DNA from: Stereocaulon alpinum
Taxonomy: Eukaryota; Ascomycota; Lecanoromycetes; Lecanorales; Stereocaulaceae
Reading direction: 5' to 3'
Assembly (NCBI GenBank): GCA_018257865.1
Contig: JAEUBA010000020.1
Span: 124,001-188,000 of the forward strand
DNA: 64,000 nt
Shown: positions 1-12,298 of the stretch, piece by piece
How positions within the stretch are numbered: the stretch's first letter is position 1
Layout of the letters: the number at the start of each line of letters is the position of its first letter
The notes under the pieces: model-generated
What the model saw: the letters and a program-made list of their open reading frames with translations, nothing else
Databases searched by the model: none
Told to the model about the DNA's origin: nothing
Position numbers and translations under genes: made by a program

Positions 1-3000
1 CAGATGATGTGCCCTTGGTGGCACCAACTCCGCCAGTAGTAGGCAGACGAGGGAAAATCATTAGCGAGCTAGACATGCAAGAGGTGATACGAGTATCCCA
101 GGAGACGGCAGCGAAGGAGGAGCGAGCCAGACGCGAGCGGGAACAGCCGGTGTACGAATCTGCAGAGACATTCAACCCTGAAAGAGAAGCCGAAGTTCCT
201 GAAATGCTCAGCCGAGAGGAGAAGGACGCTTCAATGTTCACGGATACGAACACTCTGGTTGATCGCGACATCGCACTACAAGCTCTGGAATTCATACCTA
301 AAAAGGACGACTTTACTTTTGAGGAGCATGAGACCTTCTTGTACAATTACCTCCTCTATCCCAAAAGGTTCGGAATAATTGCAGATTCATTGCAAGGCCG
401 AGATTTCCGAGATTGTGTTCAACATTACTATTCTACTAAAGTTTCCGTGAAATACAAGGAGCACGAGATAGCTTTCATGAAAACCAGGAAGGGCAAGAAG
501 ATTGCTGCCTCGATGCGCGGGCAGATGCGACCCAGGTCAACAGGCTTGATTTCTTCGTTTGACGGGATGATGGACTATAACACCCAGACTGTAGCTCTTA
601 CAGAGAAAGGAAGGCCTAGACGTGCTGCAGCGCCAACTTTTGGAGATACTGTCGAATCTGAGCCCACTCCGGCCGTGACACCAGCACGACGCGGCGCCGC
701 TGGTAAAGACAACTTGAACGGCAACATGAGCGCCGAGAAGCCTACCAACAAGCGAACAAAGACGGCCCCTGCGAAGGAAAAAGGCGGCAGAAAAGGAAAG
801 GCACCATTGTTGGCGGCAGCTCCTGGCCCTTCTCCTCAGAAAGGTCTTCCTGAGGATGTACGAGGCCTGAGCAGGGAACCCCAATTGGAACCTGAGCAGC
901 GCCTTGAAGATATCGAGGGTGCCCAAGCGCTGGCTGGGCTCAATGCTGGCCAGCTCTACAATACTCCAGTATACAGGGCAGGCTCCCTCGAGGGTTGGTC
1001 GGCTGAGCAACAAGCGGCGATGAACGTTATTGATCCAATGCAGAAGCATTCTCAGCATTTCCTTCAAGATCAGCCGCATCCACCTCAGGTAAAGCCAGGC
1101 GGCCAGCCTGCTACGTCTAGCTACTGGTCTGTGCCTGAAATAGAGGATCTCAAAAATTACCTTAGCCACTTTGGGACCAATTGGCAAGCTATTGCCAATA
1201 CTATGAAGACTAAGACGCACACCATGGTATGTTGCATGCCAGCTTATTCACAAACAGAAGCTCACCACCTGCCCCTTCAGATCAAGAACTTCTACACCCG
1301 AGAAACTACAAAGAAAACGGACAATGGCAAGCAGATGGAGCTCAATGCTTTGCGTGCTGATGAAATGTTAGCAAATGGTCAGGATACTGGCCCACTACCA
1401 CCACCAACACAGACTGGTGAAAAACGGCGCAATTTCCACAATCTCCCGAGAGAGTCCCAAAGACCCTTGGCACCGAGTAATGTAGACGTCATTGAGATTG
1501 ATGCAGTGTCGCCAAAGGTACAGCCGACAAAGTCGCAACCCCAGGGCCGATATAAGGGGGATCATCATGGTCCACAATTCACCACCTTGGCGTCGGCCGA
1601 ACAAGGAGCTGCTCAGGTATCTGCGCAGATGATGTTGCAGGGATACCAAACTACAGAAAACCGCATCACGATCTCGTTGCAGAAGCAACTCCAACAGCAA
1701 GTCATTGGTCCGCATCTGGGTACTTTCACTCCCGAGGACCGGTCTCGAGCTATCTTTTCAACGAGAGATACAGTCAAAGAGAAGGAACAGCGAGAGATGC
1801 AGGCTCGCCAACAGTCACATGACGCACAGCAGGAACGAGAACTCCAACGGCAGCAAGAGCGTGGTAGCCACGGGCATCACCGGCATAGAGTATCGCAGCT
1901 GCCGACCGAGCAACCAGTTCAGTCTTATCAGCAGCATGCGCCCAGTCTTATACCGAACGCCCTGCATTCCTCGCTGCTAGGTCAACAACCTGCTCCAGCA
2001 GCACAGCCTAGTACTACGTCTATCGAAGTAAAATGGGACGAGAAGGCCCGGGTCCATTTCGAGCAACAGCAACTTCGGGAACAGCAACAGGCTCAACAAC
2101 AGCAAGCACAACAGCAAGCACAACAGCAAGCGCAGCAGCAGCAGCAGCAACAGCATCATCGTCATGAAGTACAACAACGAACCATGCAACAGCAGCAAGC
2201 CATGCAACAGACGCCATTACAACAATTACAGCAGCGCCAGCCACTCGACACTTCATCCGTAATGCGGCGCGTGGGCTCTGGAGCGCTTAGCAATGTCCCT
2301 AATCAACTCACTCCAAGTCAATCGCCTGCAAGTGCGAGTCTGCCTCCCATGTCGCCTCAGGGTGACATATTACGACCGAGTTCTGTGCCTGTGAGCGTCT
2401 CCGCTCACCCTGCTCCTCCACCTGGTCCACCCAAGAAATCGAATATTATGAACCTCCTAAATGATGCTACGGAGCCGGCACCACGGAAGAGACTAAGCGA
2501 TCAACGTCCTGCTGCTCCTACACCTCCTCCCCAGCAGTCTGCTTACCAGCCAGCCACCCAGTCAATTCAACAGATCCAACGACGCGAAACACCAAGCGAG
2601 CCACTGATGCAAATGCAACAGCAGCAGCGACCTGCTTTCCCGCAGCAAACCCATCACCAGCAGCAGACGACACCAGCTGCAGAGCTTGGCCGAAATTGGG
2701 CAGCAGCTGCCCAGCAAAGGCCACAGCGTTCATGGCTGGAAGACCGTAGTGCGCAAGCGCAGTCCGTTCTTTCGCCTCCACCCCAACCCCCGTTCATACC
2801 TTCCTCTTCGAGAAATTCCATGCATGCTCTACAGCAACGAACCCATGTGCCCAGCCCACCTCCGTTCTCACACTCTAGGACCAGCTCGTACACTCAACAT
2901 CAACAATCACAACCTCATCACCATCAACAGCAACCTTCTGGCCCCGCAGAACCCAACATCCGCCCTTCCCCCTACGCCTCCCTCAACCCACGCGAACAAT

Positions 3001-3011
3001 CCCACCAGCAT

Positions 3012-3047
<36 letters not shown>

Positions 3048-3347
3048 CAACAACACAATCAGCACGTACAAATGGCACAAATACTCGGGGAGCAGCAGCG
3101 CCAGGCGCGACGACTAGAAATGCAGCAGACACAACATCAAATGCAGAGGGAACAAGAGGAGGCTAGGCGGAGACAAGACATTGAGAGACAACAGGAACAA
3201 TTTATGAGAGAGCGTGCAGAGCGCAGAGAGATGGAAGAGAGAGATAGGAGAGCGCAGCTCGGTGGTCAATACTACAACAGTGGTGGTGGGGATGGCCATG
3301 GTGTTCAGGGTCGGGGATTAGGTGGCGGATATGAGGAGAGGCGATGA
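1..3347 (+). CDS. snt1: Snt1-like SANT-domain co-repressor (5' end outside window)
   Basis: The frame is open from base 3 and ends at a TGA at 3345-3347; no start is visible, so the N-terminus is missing. Two SANT/Myb repeats are readable: one near bases 310-440 (FTFEEHETFLYNYLLYPKRF, then HYYSTK) and one near 1115-1310 (YWSVPEIEDLKNYL ... NWQAIANTM ... IKNFYTRE). The second is interrupted by 54 bases (1227-1280) with GTATGT donor and CAG acceptor, best read as an intron; removing it joins HTM to IKNFYTRE. The C-terminal half is low complexity: long Gln runs coded by CAG/CAA (about 2060-2230 and 3005-3060), Pro-rich stretches and a charged Arg/Glu tail. Paired SANT domains with Gln-rich tails are typical of Snt1/NCoR-SMRT proteins, which in yeast scaffold the Set3 histone deacetylase complex in the nucleus. 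The identification rests on domain layout. Confidence 0.8.
1227..1280 (+). other. In-frame 54-bp intron in second SANT domain of snt1
   Basis: GTATGT at 1227 and CCCCTTCAG ending at 1280 bracket 18 codons without a stop. A CTCAC branch-like site lies about 20 bases before the acceptor. The retained translation puts cysteines and prolines in the middle of a SANT helix; removal restores a normal helix. Confidence 0.7.
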
Positions 3348-3924
3348 TATCGGATTTGGAAGGTGTGCTTTGGAGGTGGCTTGATGATAGTCATGATTTA
3401 TGCTCGAGCCTGGTGCGTGCTTCTTTATTCGTGCATGTGAAGGCGGAAATACCCCAGGAGGAAAGGAAGATAGATCATGCGTTTTTATGTACGATAGCTA
3501 GCTGAGGGAGTGTACATACCACCACGGAAATACAGTAGCGAAGCGAATGCATAAAATCGGTCAAACGATCTCGTCGGCACCTATGCAATACCCTTGGATG
3601 GAAAGCGACTTGCCTATCTCTCTTTCTTACATACCTCAGCAAGCAGACTCTCACAGCCTACTGATCAACCTGAACACTTTCAGCCGTTCAACTAAGCACA
3701 ACCAAATGTTAAATTTAGATCTGAAAGCTAAAGGAAGACAACGTGGTAATTGTGGTATAAAGTATGCCCGCCATCGTGGGAAGTCTAAAAAGAAAAAAGA
3801 AACCTTCTACGCCGCTACGCGCACCAAGCGGCTCCTCTTACCTAGGGGAAAGGCTTATGTCAACCACCACGCACCACATCCTACACAATCCATCACGTCC
3901 ATCTTTCCACAATCTATCGTCTGT
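3348..3924. other. Intergenic between convergent genes snt1 and MFS-1
   Basis: Both neighbours end here, so this holds two 3' UTRs. It contains pyrimidine-rich and A-rich tracts. An open frame runs through it on the + strand into the transporter antisense, but it has no recognisable domain and I do not call it. Confidence 0.6.
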
Positions 3925-6091
3925 TTAAGTTTTAACATCCACCTCCCTCTTCTCATCACTATCCTCACTTCCCTCCCCCACCCCCACCCCACCAGGAACC
4001 AAACTCGGCCCCCTCCCACTCTTTCTCCTCATCCCAGTCTCCGGATCAACCACACTCCCACCCCTCTGTGCCGCCTGCACGAGTTCGGGGTTTTCTTCTC
4101 GAAGTCTAGCGAAGTTTGATTCGGCATCCCAGTTCCACCATGAGTTGGAGGCGAAGAGGAGGTCCATTTCTTCGAGGGTGCGTTGGTTGCTTTCGGGGTA
4201 GAATGCCCAGACGATGGGGAGGGTGAGGAAGTTTACGGCGCCGAAGATGTAGAAGACTTTTTCGTTGATGCGGGAGAACATTGTTGGGAGGAGGAGGACC
4301 TGTTTGTTTGTTACATTGCATGGTTAGGGAGGCGCTACATGGAAGTTTTGGGGGCTTTGTGTTGTAAGAGGCGAGGGAGGAAGAGGGGTACGTACAGTCC
4401 ATCCGTTACCAATGCACCATCCCACCACTCCCCATGCATTTCCCTTGGCGCGGATCTGTAAGGGGAAGATCTCGGCTGGGTAGAGCCAGGGGATAGTGAG
4501 CCAGGTGGCGCCGAAGCCGGCGGTGAATAAGAAGGTGAAAGATGCTGCTGCGGCGCCGTATCCGGCTGCTTTATCGGGGTGGTTGATGGCGCCGCGGGAG
4601 AGACCGCCGGCTAGGAACATAGAGATACCCATAACTATAGCGCCCCAGTAGAGGGAGACGCGGCGGCCGAGGCGGTCGAGTGTGAAGATTGCTATTAGTG
4701 TTGAGAACTAGAAAATCGCTAGGGTTAGTATTGGTTTTCGGTAGGAGTTGGGGGAGAGGACGTACCATGTATGTGATGTCGTTGACGCCGGCGATCCAAC
4801 GGACTTTCTGGCCTGAGTAGCCGGCTTGTCTGAAGATATCGTTCGCGTCTAGAGGGATACCGTTAGTACATTGTGAAATGGTTAGCGAAGACGAAGGAGT
4901 CTGCTCACAGATAGTCACGCCAGCAATACCAATCCACTCCTGCAATATCTGAAGCCAAATAACAAGCTGGACTCGTCGTCCAATATGCAGCGCACCAGAA
5001 GATCCGCCTCCAATGGCTTTAGGCATAACGTCCCAAAGCATATGGAAATAACTATTCAGCTTCCCGCTCTTCTTTTCCAGCTCCGCGACATTGCGAATAT
5101 CCTGGAACTCTGCTTCAGCAAGGTCGTCGTTGCCGCTTTCGCCACGGAGTCGTCCGAGGATGTAACGAGCTTCATCTTCGCGGCCGATTTTGACCAGCCA
5201 GCGGGGTGATTCTGGGAAGAACCAGACGATCACGAAGAGGAAGAGGAGTGGGATGATTTGGAAGGCGACGGGGAAGCGCCAGACGAAGGGGCTGTAGCCG
5301 CCTCCTACGTAGGAGCATCCACTGGTTACGATTAACCTTGGAAGGAGAAGCATCATGAGTCGAGGGTACTCACAAGCCCAACCAATAGGCGACGACGACA
5401 CCGAAGATGTTCAAAAAGAATTCAATTGAGACGAACATGCCACGGGAGGTATGCGGAGCCGTTTCGGTTGACTGGTACAACAATTTCAGCAGACTGCCTT
5501 ATCATGTACGGGTTGATGAGCTTACCCAAACAGGGACGATGACGTTAAGCATCCCCGTGCCAATTCCATTGATGAGACGAGCTGATCATTTCCATCAGCA
5601 CAAATGCTCACTTTTGCTGAATGTAGTAATGACTTACCGCAGATCATCCAATCAGCATTCATGGCCGAACACTGCAAACTGGCACCAAACACGCCCCAAA
5701 TAGAACCAAGAGCAATGACTTTGATACGTCCAACCTTCTCAGCGATCCAGCCACCAAGCATGCATCCGACGAGACAACCAAGATAATAAACGGAAGTCTT
5801 CCAATTCAATTAGTGATGATACTCTTGCAAAGGTTCTTAAGCAGTGAGGAAGACACTTACGATACCGCCTTGCAGTAAAGTATTGTCGACGACGACTTGT
5901 AATGTACCATGCTCAACATGGCCGAATTTCATCCTATGAACGGCAAAATCGATGGAAACGTTGACGCTGCCCATCATACCTTGGTCATAACCAAAGAAAA
6001 AGATAGCGAGAGAGCCTACGCAGTTGATTGCGACAAGTAAGGACCGCCGCTCATAGCGGTGGACGACGTTGAACCTCGAGATTTTGTCCAT
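3925..6091 (-). CDS. MFS sugar transporter, copy 1
   Basis: Eight exons on the minus strand: 5861-6091, 5638-5797, 5526-5581, 5471-5374, 5321-4909, 4848-4766, 4707-4396 and 4299-3925, giving 575 residues. All introns are GT-AG and 52-96 bp. Sugar-porter signatures appear in order: FFFGYDQGMMG in helix 1, GRIKVIALGS, RLINGIGTGMLN, PESPRWLVKIGR in the central loop, LDRLGRR, PWLYPAEIFPLQIRAKG and the C-terminal PESNQRTLEE. Twelve hydrophobic segments are expected for this family and fit the length. The family is plasma-membrane H+-coupled sugar or polyol uptake (Stl1-like transporters are relatives); the substrate cannot be read. A paralogue lies at 22612-24573 on the same strand with identical sizes of the first two exons. 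The ATG at 6091 is the first Met and precedes the first membrane helix. Confidence 0.9.
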
Positions 6092-6135
6092 GGTTGCTGC
6101 TGAGCTCTTTCTTATTTCGGGATATTGAGAGGTGG

Positions 6136-6163
6136 AAGCAGGCTAAGAGCCTGCTTTATATGA
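6136..6163 (-). promoter_or_regulatory. Palindrome and TATA box upstream of MFS copy 1
   Basis: AAGCAGGCT (6136-6144) and AGCCTGCTT (6148-6156) form a perfect 9-bp inverted repeat with a 3-bp spacer. It overlaps a TATA-like CATATAAAG on the minus strand (6155-6163), 60-70 bases upstream of the transporter ATG. A dyad here could bind a dimeric regulator; which one is unknown. Confidence 0.45.
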
Positions 6164-7016
6164 ATGTATAGATTCCCTGAAAATCTAGGAACGCATGCAG
6201 AGAGAGGAACGATGAGGCAGATATGGAGCAGTGAGAACCAGTGGGGTCTTTCCCAAGGAGGTGTATACTTGCGAGGTTGCTTCACGTGCCGCAGGGTGTA
6301 TTCAAAGACAGTAGAGAATCATAGGAGCGCGTACAATGTCACATACTCAAGAGCCACGCGTCAGACACAAGATGCAGGGAGACAATCCCACAGCCCCGAA
6401 GACAAGCCCACAGCCCTGAACGATATGTACAATCCGGATGGTTTGGCCAGGGACATGAGGTATGCCATGCATCAGAATCTCCACTTTTGGCTTCCATCAT
6501 TGCATGACATTTCTAGCAGCCGATCTAGCGCTCTGATAGCCGCTGTGGTCACGTGGTTCTCCGCAATTTGAGTGGTGACCCGGCCCAAAGTGATCATTGC
6601 CTTTCGATATGAATGTGGTGTGGACGAATCCTCTGTTGGGAGTGGAGCTTGGTGTGGTCTTGATAGCTTGCCGAAGTAAGAGAACGGACCAGTCACATCG
6701 ATACGCTTATAGCCAACCTTCTTTCTAGGTGCCGAAGCCCGCTTACTGCATGTTGTGTCGGACATTCGGAGCTAAGTGTTCGCAACTTCTTACAAATGCT
6801 GTGATTTTCTGCAAAGGTTGTTGTTGGCAGACACAGATAAGATCTCGTCGCTTATAGATTTGGCGGACCGAAACAGTATCGTCAGTCCCTGTGGGACTAT
6901 CCGGAAGCAATCGTGCGAGGCGATATCATCCATCCGCTGCAACTCCACTGGCTGTTGATCCTTCAGGCTGCCGATCATCTGTTGCTGACTTTCGACAACA
7001 GTTTCGATCAGATAAA

Positions 7017-7380
7017 GTGGTTGCGATTGGTCAGGTACTTTCGTTGCGATGCCTCTTCAGAACCAAAAAGGGGATTTCCGTATGCAAAGGGAGAACCTTG
7101 ATTGAGTGCAATCTGGTTGCAATTGGGCAGGTAGAACCTTCTTAGGTTCATGATGTTGATCCATGGTTCCTGGAAACCAATAGGGTGCGATTGGGTAGGT
7201 AGAACCCCTTACAAAGCCTCATGCAGAAAGGGAAAGATTCTAGAAGACGCGAAGAAGAAGCTTGGATATGTCGATCCATGACTCCACAAACCAATACGTA
7301 GGTTGCGATTCGGTAGGTAAACCATCTCCATAAGGCCACATGCGAAGAAGGAAACATTCAAGAGCACGCGAAGAAGTTTA
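7017..7380 (+). repeat. Degenerate tandem repeat cluster
   Basis: Four diverged copies of a motif close to GGTTGCGATTGGGTAGGTA occur near 7017, 7108, 7184 and 7300. The last two are preceded by related sequence (GATCCATG ... AAACCAATA) and followed by related sequence (CATGCxxAAxxxGAAA ... ACGCGAAGAAG), so a unit of about 90-120 bp has been duplicated locally. I see no coding content. Confidence 0.6.
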
Positions 7381-8355
7381 ATTGAATCGATCGCTGACTG
7401 TACTCCGACGTCTCCGCCACAACAAATCGCTCTCTCCCACCCGTCCCACATCATCAATGTTGCTGTTGCCTACATGTCGGCTATGCACTTCTCGGCCTTA
7501 TAGACCCTCTCTCGCAGATCGAGTGGAAAAATTGCCGTCTATCGGGGAATGCAATCCATAATCATATTCAGAGGGATGAGGTGATCGTTTCCTGATCAAA
7601 GATGGTAGACTTAGGCGGCAGGATTGGTAAGCGTAGTCAGAATGGCGTGACAACCAAGGCTACCAAATGATGGCAAGTTGAACGAGTTGGAAGGGTGATG
7701 TATCAATTGGATATATCAAATCTTGCTTGAAATGTTTTCGAGAGTGCCAAGGGATACTCAGACCCACTTGGGAGCTGCAACACCAGTGTCAGGGATCAAC
7801 AGGGGACCTGAATGGTGTTGGATATTGATCCAAATAAAATTCTAAATATGAAGGTTTCTATGGAGTTGGATGCAGGACAAGTACCTTACGCATGCCAAGC
7901 CTGCTGACTAGGCAGGCAGGGGTGAGGGGTGCCCTGGTGTTCAGGAACCATAACAATTAGGTCAAAGATACCCATTGAATGTCACAGCTCGCGCTCATGT
8001 CGACCTAAAATCAGCAAGTATACAGGATGTGAAGAACATTGGATATCAAGAAAATGCCTGTGTCCTCATAGAACAAGCCAGAGCTGGAGAAGCTGCTTTG
8101 ATTGTGAATAGCACTGGTCAGTAGCGAGCTCGGTGCAATGCTGCGATCCGGTTAAATTGCACACGCTGGAAGGAGTGGCAGTGGCGTTAGGATGCACTGC
8201 AGTAATCAAGTGATCCAGACCAGTCCAGGACGAGGAAATAGATCAGTTATAGCAGAGACTTTTAGATCAGAATGTATAAAAATCTCATGTATGTTTCGCA
8301 GTCGTGAACAGCCCTCGCCCTTTTAATCTACCTACTTACTCTTCTCCTTCTCTTC

Positions 8356-9941
8356 CTACTTCTTCTCCCTTTCCATCTCCGCCCGCGCAGCAGCCATCTC
8401 CTCATCACTAGGCAGATTCACAATCATCAAATACACCACATCCTGCCTAATCAGCTTCTTCAACGGTTTATCCGTTCCCGTCGCCTTCCTCAATTTGCCG
8501 ACTGGGCGCCTAGGCCCCTTCCTCTGTCTCCGTTCCTGACGCCTGGCTCTCGGATCAAAGGTCCCACCCGTGACCAAGCCTATCAAGCTGCCGCTGCTGG
8601 CAGGGTGATTTGGGTCTGCATACCGAGATGCGAAGGACTTTTGGCTGGGGATAGAGAGTTGGGAGTTTGGGTTTTGATCGTCATATTCGGCTTGGGCGCG
8701 GCGGTCCAGGTATTCGCTTACGAACTTACTGCTCTTTTTGAAGAAGTTCTGCTTCTTCTTGGCATCTTCGGTGTCCTCATCGGCATCAGCTACGGCATCC
8801 AGATCGGGAAAAATAAGGGGTGCAGATGCAAGTAGTTCCATCTCCGTGTATGTCTTTCCCGTTGTGAATTTCATGTTGTCTTTTATCTTGCCGCCCATGC
8901 TTTCGGGCTTCGTAACGGAGGAAGTGATGGTGTGCGAAATGTCGACTTGGGCCGAGGAGAAGGCGGAGCGCTCTGGTTTGTAGGACATCAAAAGGGCGTG
9001 GACGCCGCGGGGATGGAAGAAGTGGTCATTTATCTCGTCAAGGAAGGTATTGGTTCTGTAGTAAGGTTAGAGAGTATGGACTTAGGGTGTAACTAGCAAG
9101 CACCTATGGAGGCGCTGGAGGCCCATTGCTACACCCGCAGTGACTTGGATACTGATCGAGGAGGCCATTGCTGCCACGGAGGGAACAAAGCCGACGACGG
9201 TACCGGCGATCATGACGACAGTTAACAAGGGCGAGGCCTGGAAGGGATTCAATCGATTAGCATAAGCCTATCAGATCTGCCACACAAATAAAGTCCTAGT
9301 ACCTGTGAAGCTTTGTGGAATACTGTGAGGAACTCCATGAAAGTATCTTGATCAATGCCAGCATTCCCTAGTACGGGAGCATAAGCATGCACGAATCCAC
9401 GGTACTTCTTGTGTGGTCTTCGTTGTGGAAGGATGACAGGACATGGTAGGGGTCGCTTCGGTGTAGGGACCGAGGGAGCTGGATGTGCAGTCAAGAACTT
9501 CTGCACCAATTTATGAACGTCCACTTTCCCATTGTTGTTCTGTTGCTTCTCGTCCAGGACCGTTGATGTTGGGTCTTGTAGGGTATCCGCAGCTTCATCA
9601 AGCTCCCAGTATGCCTCATCCTGAACAGATTCACCCTCTTGAGCCTCCCTTTCGTACGTGTCGTCTACTGGCGCGGCTTGACCCTTTTCGTTGAGCTCTT
9701 GAGCTTCTTGTTCGTTAGCCGCTTTGACAAGCCCGTATTGCGGAGATTCTCGGTATAAAGAGTTATATGAGGGAGGCGTATTTAAAGGGATATTCCGGCC
9801 GCTGGCGCTCGGTATATTTGCGGCACTGGTGCTTGATTGCCCTGGTGCAGGGGATGTTGACCTTTCTTTGCGTTCTTTGCGTTCGGCCATGACCTCCGAG
9901 GCGAGACCAATGCCTCCGCCAATGAGTTTCACGAGTCCCAT
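8356..9941 (-). CDS. Hypothetical fungal protein with a hydrophobic central segment
   Basis: Three exons on the minus strand, 9303-9941, 9104-9237 and 8356-9055, join in frame to 490 residues. I do not recognise a named family. The N-terminal 210 residues are Ser/Pro/Glu-rich and probably disordered, with a PPSYNSLYRESPQYG segment. Next is a conserved-looking stretch (KKYRGFVHAYAPVLGNAGID, TFMEFLTVFHKASQ), then about 40 residues of small hydrophobics (from ASPLLTVVMIAGTVVGFVPS) that could be one or two membrane segments or a buried helical hairpin. The C-terminus is basic (RRQERRQRKGPRRP) and ends in a charged helix. The hydrophobic block lies mostly in the small second exon, which argues that this exon is real. 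Confidence 0.75.
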
Positions 9942-10648
9942 GGTGGGTAGTCAGAGCTCAATGGATGGATAGACTTGAATGTGGATTGCTTCAATCGGGG
10001 ATATGTAAGTACAAGATGTTACTTGCTGTTTGAAACAGGTAATGGCAATATCGAGATTTCGATAAGCTGAGTCAGACGCGTGGGGCAAAGAGACGTGAAT
10101 GCAGAAGGAGCAGAGACAGAGAAAAGAGAGCCCTACTTATACCTGGACACAGAAGACATCAACCCTTCTACGCCACCTCGTGGATGTCCGCTCATCTGGA
10201 ACTCGACCAATAGGATAGCCATTGCTTTGCGCCGAAGACTGAAGAGCCTCGGGAGCGCAGCTGCAGATTCTGTGACGACGTCTCGCAACAATGTTCTCGA
10301 AGAGGATAGCTCGGCGTTCAGGTACTTTACCCTTTTTGTCAGATTTCTGTGAGCTACCTTAGTGAGAGGACTGGTTCGATGGCTCGAAAGCGCGTCATAA
10401 CTAAAGTGTTTAAGCTTGAGCCTCTGGGAAGCCAAACAACCTTCCAATCCTGGGAGAATAGACATCAAGCTATAAATTCATGGGTTATGCACTCCTCAAT
10501 GGCCTCCAAAGCTACCGCAATGGGAAGCAACATGCTCAGCCAGTCAGAGCTACACGTTGACCTCACAGCTGACAGCAATCCTTGACGACTTGCATCACCT
10601 TCCATTCTGGTGTACACGTGAGTGTCATGGACATAGGCCTCACACGCC
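9942..10648. other. Divergent intergenic region
   Basis: Shared upstream region of the hypothetical gene (-) and the acid phosphatase (+). Frames on both strands here lack recognisable domains, and I call no gene. Confidence 0.5.
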
Positions 10649-12298
10649 ATGAATCATGTCTCTGTTCTCGCCTGGCTCTTGCTTCTTCTTGCCCTCGGAT
10701 CTTCAGTATACCTCATTGTCAGCACCGGCATGCTCATCATTCAGTGGATACTCCCAACATTTGGCTACTTGACCCTTCTTGATGCCCAGAACTTTTCAAG
10801 TATCGACAGCTTGTGGCACCCACCTACTCAAAACCAGATCAACAACCTCGATACCGTGATCAATGGCAATGGCGTGTACGGCTTCATCTTCAATAACTCG
10901 TATGCGCCGGCAAGCAACGGGTACTACGGAGGATATGACTACTGCAACATGCCACATGTGAATAAGGCGGAATATGTCAAGCCTCCAAAGGACTATTCGC
11001 TAGAATACGTCGAAGTGATCCACAGACATCACAAACGCACACCCTACGCCGCCAACACATTTCCCTACGAATCCTACACCTGGGACTGTAACGATGAAGG
11101 CCTCTTCTACTACGGCAAACCCTTGAGTCCAGCAGGAAATGGCTCGGCCTTGACATACTGGTCTGTATACACGAGCCCTTCGAACCCATTCGTCCCACAG
11201 GGTTTCAATGGCACCTGCCAGTTTCCCCAGATCACCAGAGGAGGCCTAGACGATAGCTGGCAACACGGCAGAGACCTGTATGAGATTTATCACGACTTAC
11301 TTGGTTTCTTGCCGGACGAGCCTGGTAATGGGGTCGCGTACAGGGTGACGAATAATGTTATCACGTCGCAAGTGGCAGGCATGGTTGTGAATGCAATGTA
11401 CAACTCAACTACGGACGTTCCGCTGTTGATTCAACCCGCAAGTATCGATTCGCTCGAACCTACCTACACCTGCGCCGCTGGAACCGCCATATACAACTCC
11501 TATGGCGTGGGCAGCACAAAGTCCAATTGGACAGCCCACCTAACAGCCTCCCAACCTCTCTTCAACACCCTCGACAGCATCTCAGGCGTCTCACCAACGG
11601 ATTCCGGCTTCCACCAATCATGGGACCACTACTTCGACAACCTTTCTTCCCGTCTCTGCCACGCCAAACCACTACCATGCAACGTCAGTCCCGCACCCGC
11701 CTCCCCTTACACTTCTAGTCTACAACACTAACCCTCCCACCCACAGATCACCAACCCAACCCTCTGCATAACCCCCTCCCTCGCCACCTCAGTCTTCCGC
11801 CTTGGCCTCTACGAATACGACTACCTCTACCGCTCCTCACCCTACAGTCTCCGAGCCGCCACCCTCTCCTACGGCGTCTACATCGCCGAACTAGCGCAAA
11901 ACATACGAGATAGCATCAGCGGCGCTAATCCAGTAAAATACCGCCACAATGTCGCGCACGATGGAAGCTTAGCGAGATTGCTTGCTATACTTCAAATAGA
12001 CGAAATGGTTTGGCCAGGCTTAGGCTCAGAAGTGGTTTTCGAGCTCTACAAGAGTAACACTGCCAATGAAGGAGAGCGATTCGTAAGAATCCTATGGGGT
12101 GGCGTCGTGCTGCGAAGCTCCTACCCCGTACTCGGGAGTCTAGATATGCTACCCCTCGCTACACTGCTGGACTATTTCGACGAACTAGTCGGAGTAGGGG
12201 CCAGTAAAGTGCCAGAAATGTGTACTGCGCCAATCGATTTCGAGAGCGGGATGGGATTGGGGACTAGTAAGGGGTTGGATTTCTGTGTTGATTGTTGA
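10649..12298 (+). CDS. Histidine acid phosphatase family protein
   Basis: Two exons, 10649-11683 and 11747-12298, give 528 residues. The 63-bp intron has GTCAGT donor, CACTAAC branch and CAG acceptor. The N-terminus (LAWLLLLLALGSSVYLIVST) is a signal peptide or signal anchor, so the product is secreted or membrane-tethered. The branch-2 histidine phosphatase motifs are present: RHHKRTP at about residues 126-132 (canonical RHGxRxP) with the phospho-accepting His, and HDGS at about 416-419 (canonical HD). Several N-x-S/T sites and Cys residues suit an extracellular glycoprotein. The family removes phosphate from organic esters, including phytate; substrate is not predictable. The Gly of RHG is replaced by His. 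Confidence 0.85.

Larger units (their letters stand above)
6092..8355. other. 2.3-kb intergenic region
   Basis: It holds the promoter of MFS copy 1 at its left end and the 3' side of the hypothetical gene at its right. Between them are only short frames without recognisable domains and a degenerate repeat cluster at about 7017-7380. A small inverted repeat around GCCTGCTGACTAGGCAGGC lies near 7898-7918. Confidence 0.5.

Noticed and set aside
537..3300. Long antisense frames under snt1
   Set aside because: They arise from CAG/CTG-rich and Arg/Glu-rich codons of the sense gene (Leu- and Ala-runs) and have no domains.
3547..4119. 190-codon + strand frame
   Set aside because: Overlaps the last exon of the transporter antisense, has low-complexity Pro/His/Thr composition and no domain.
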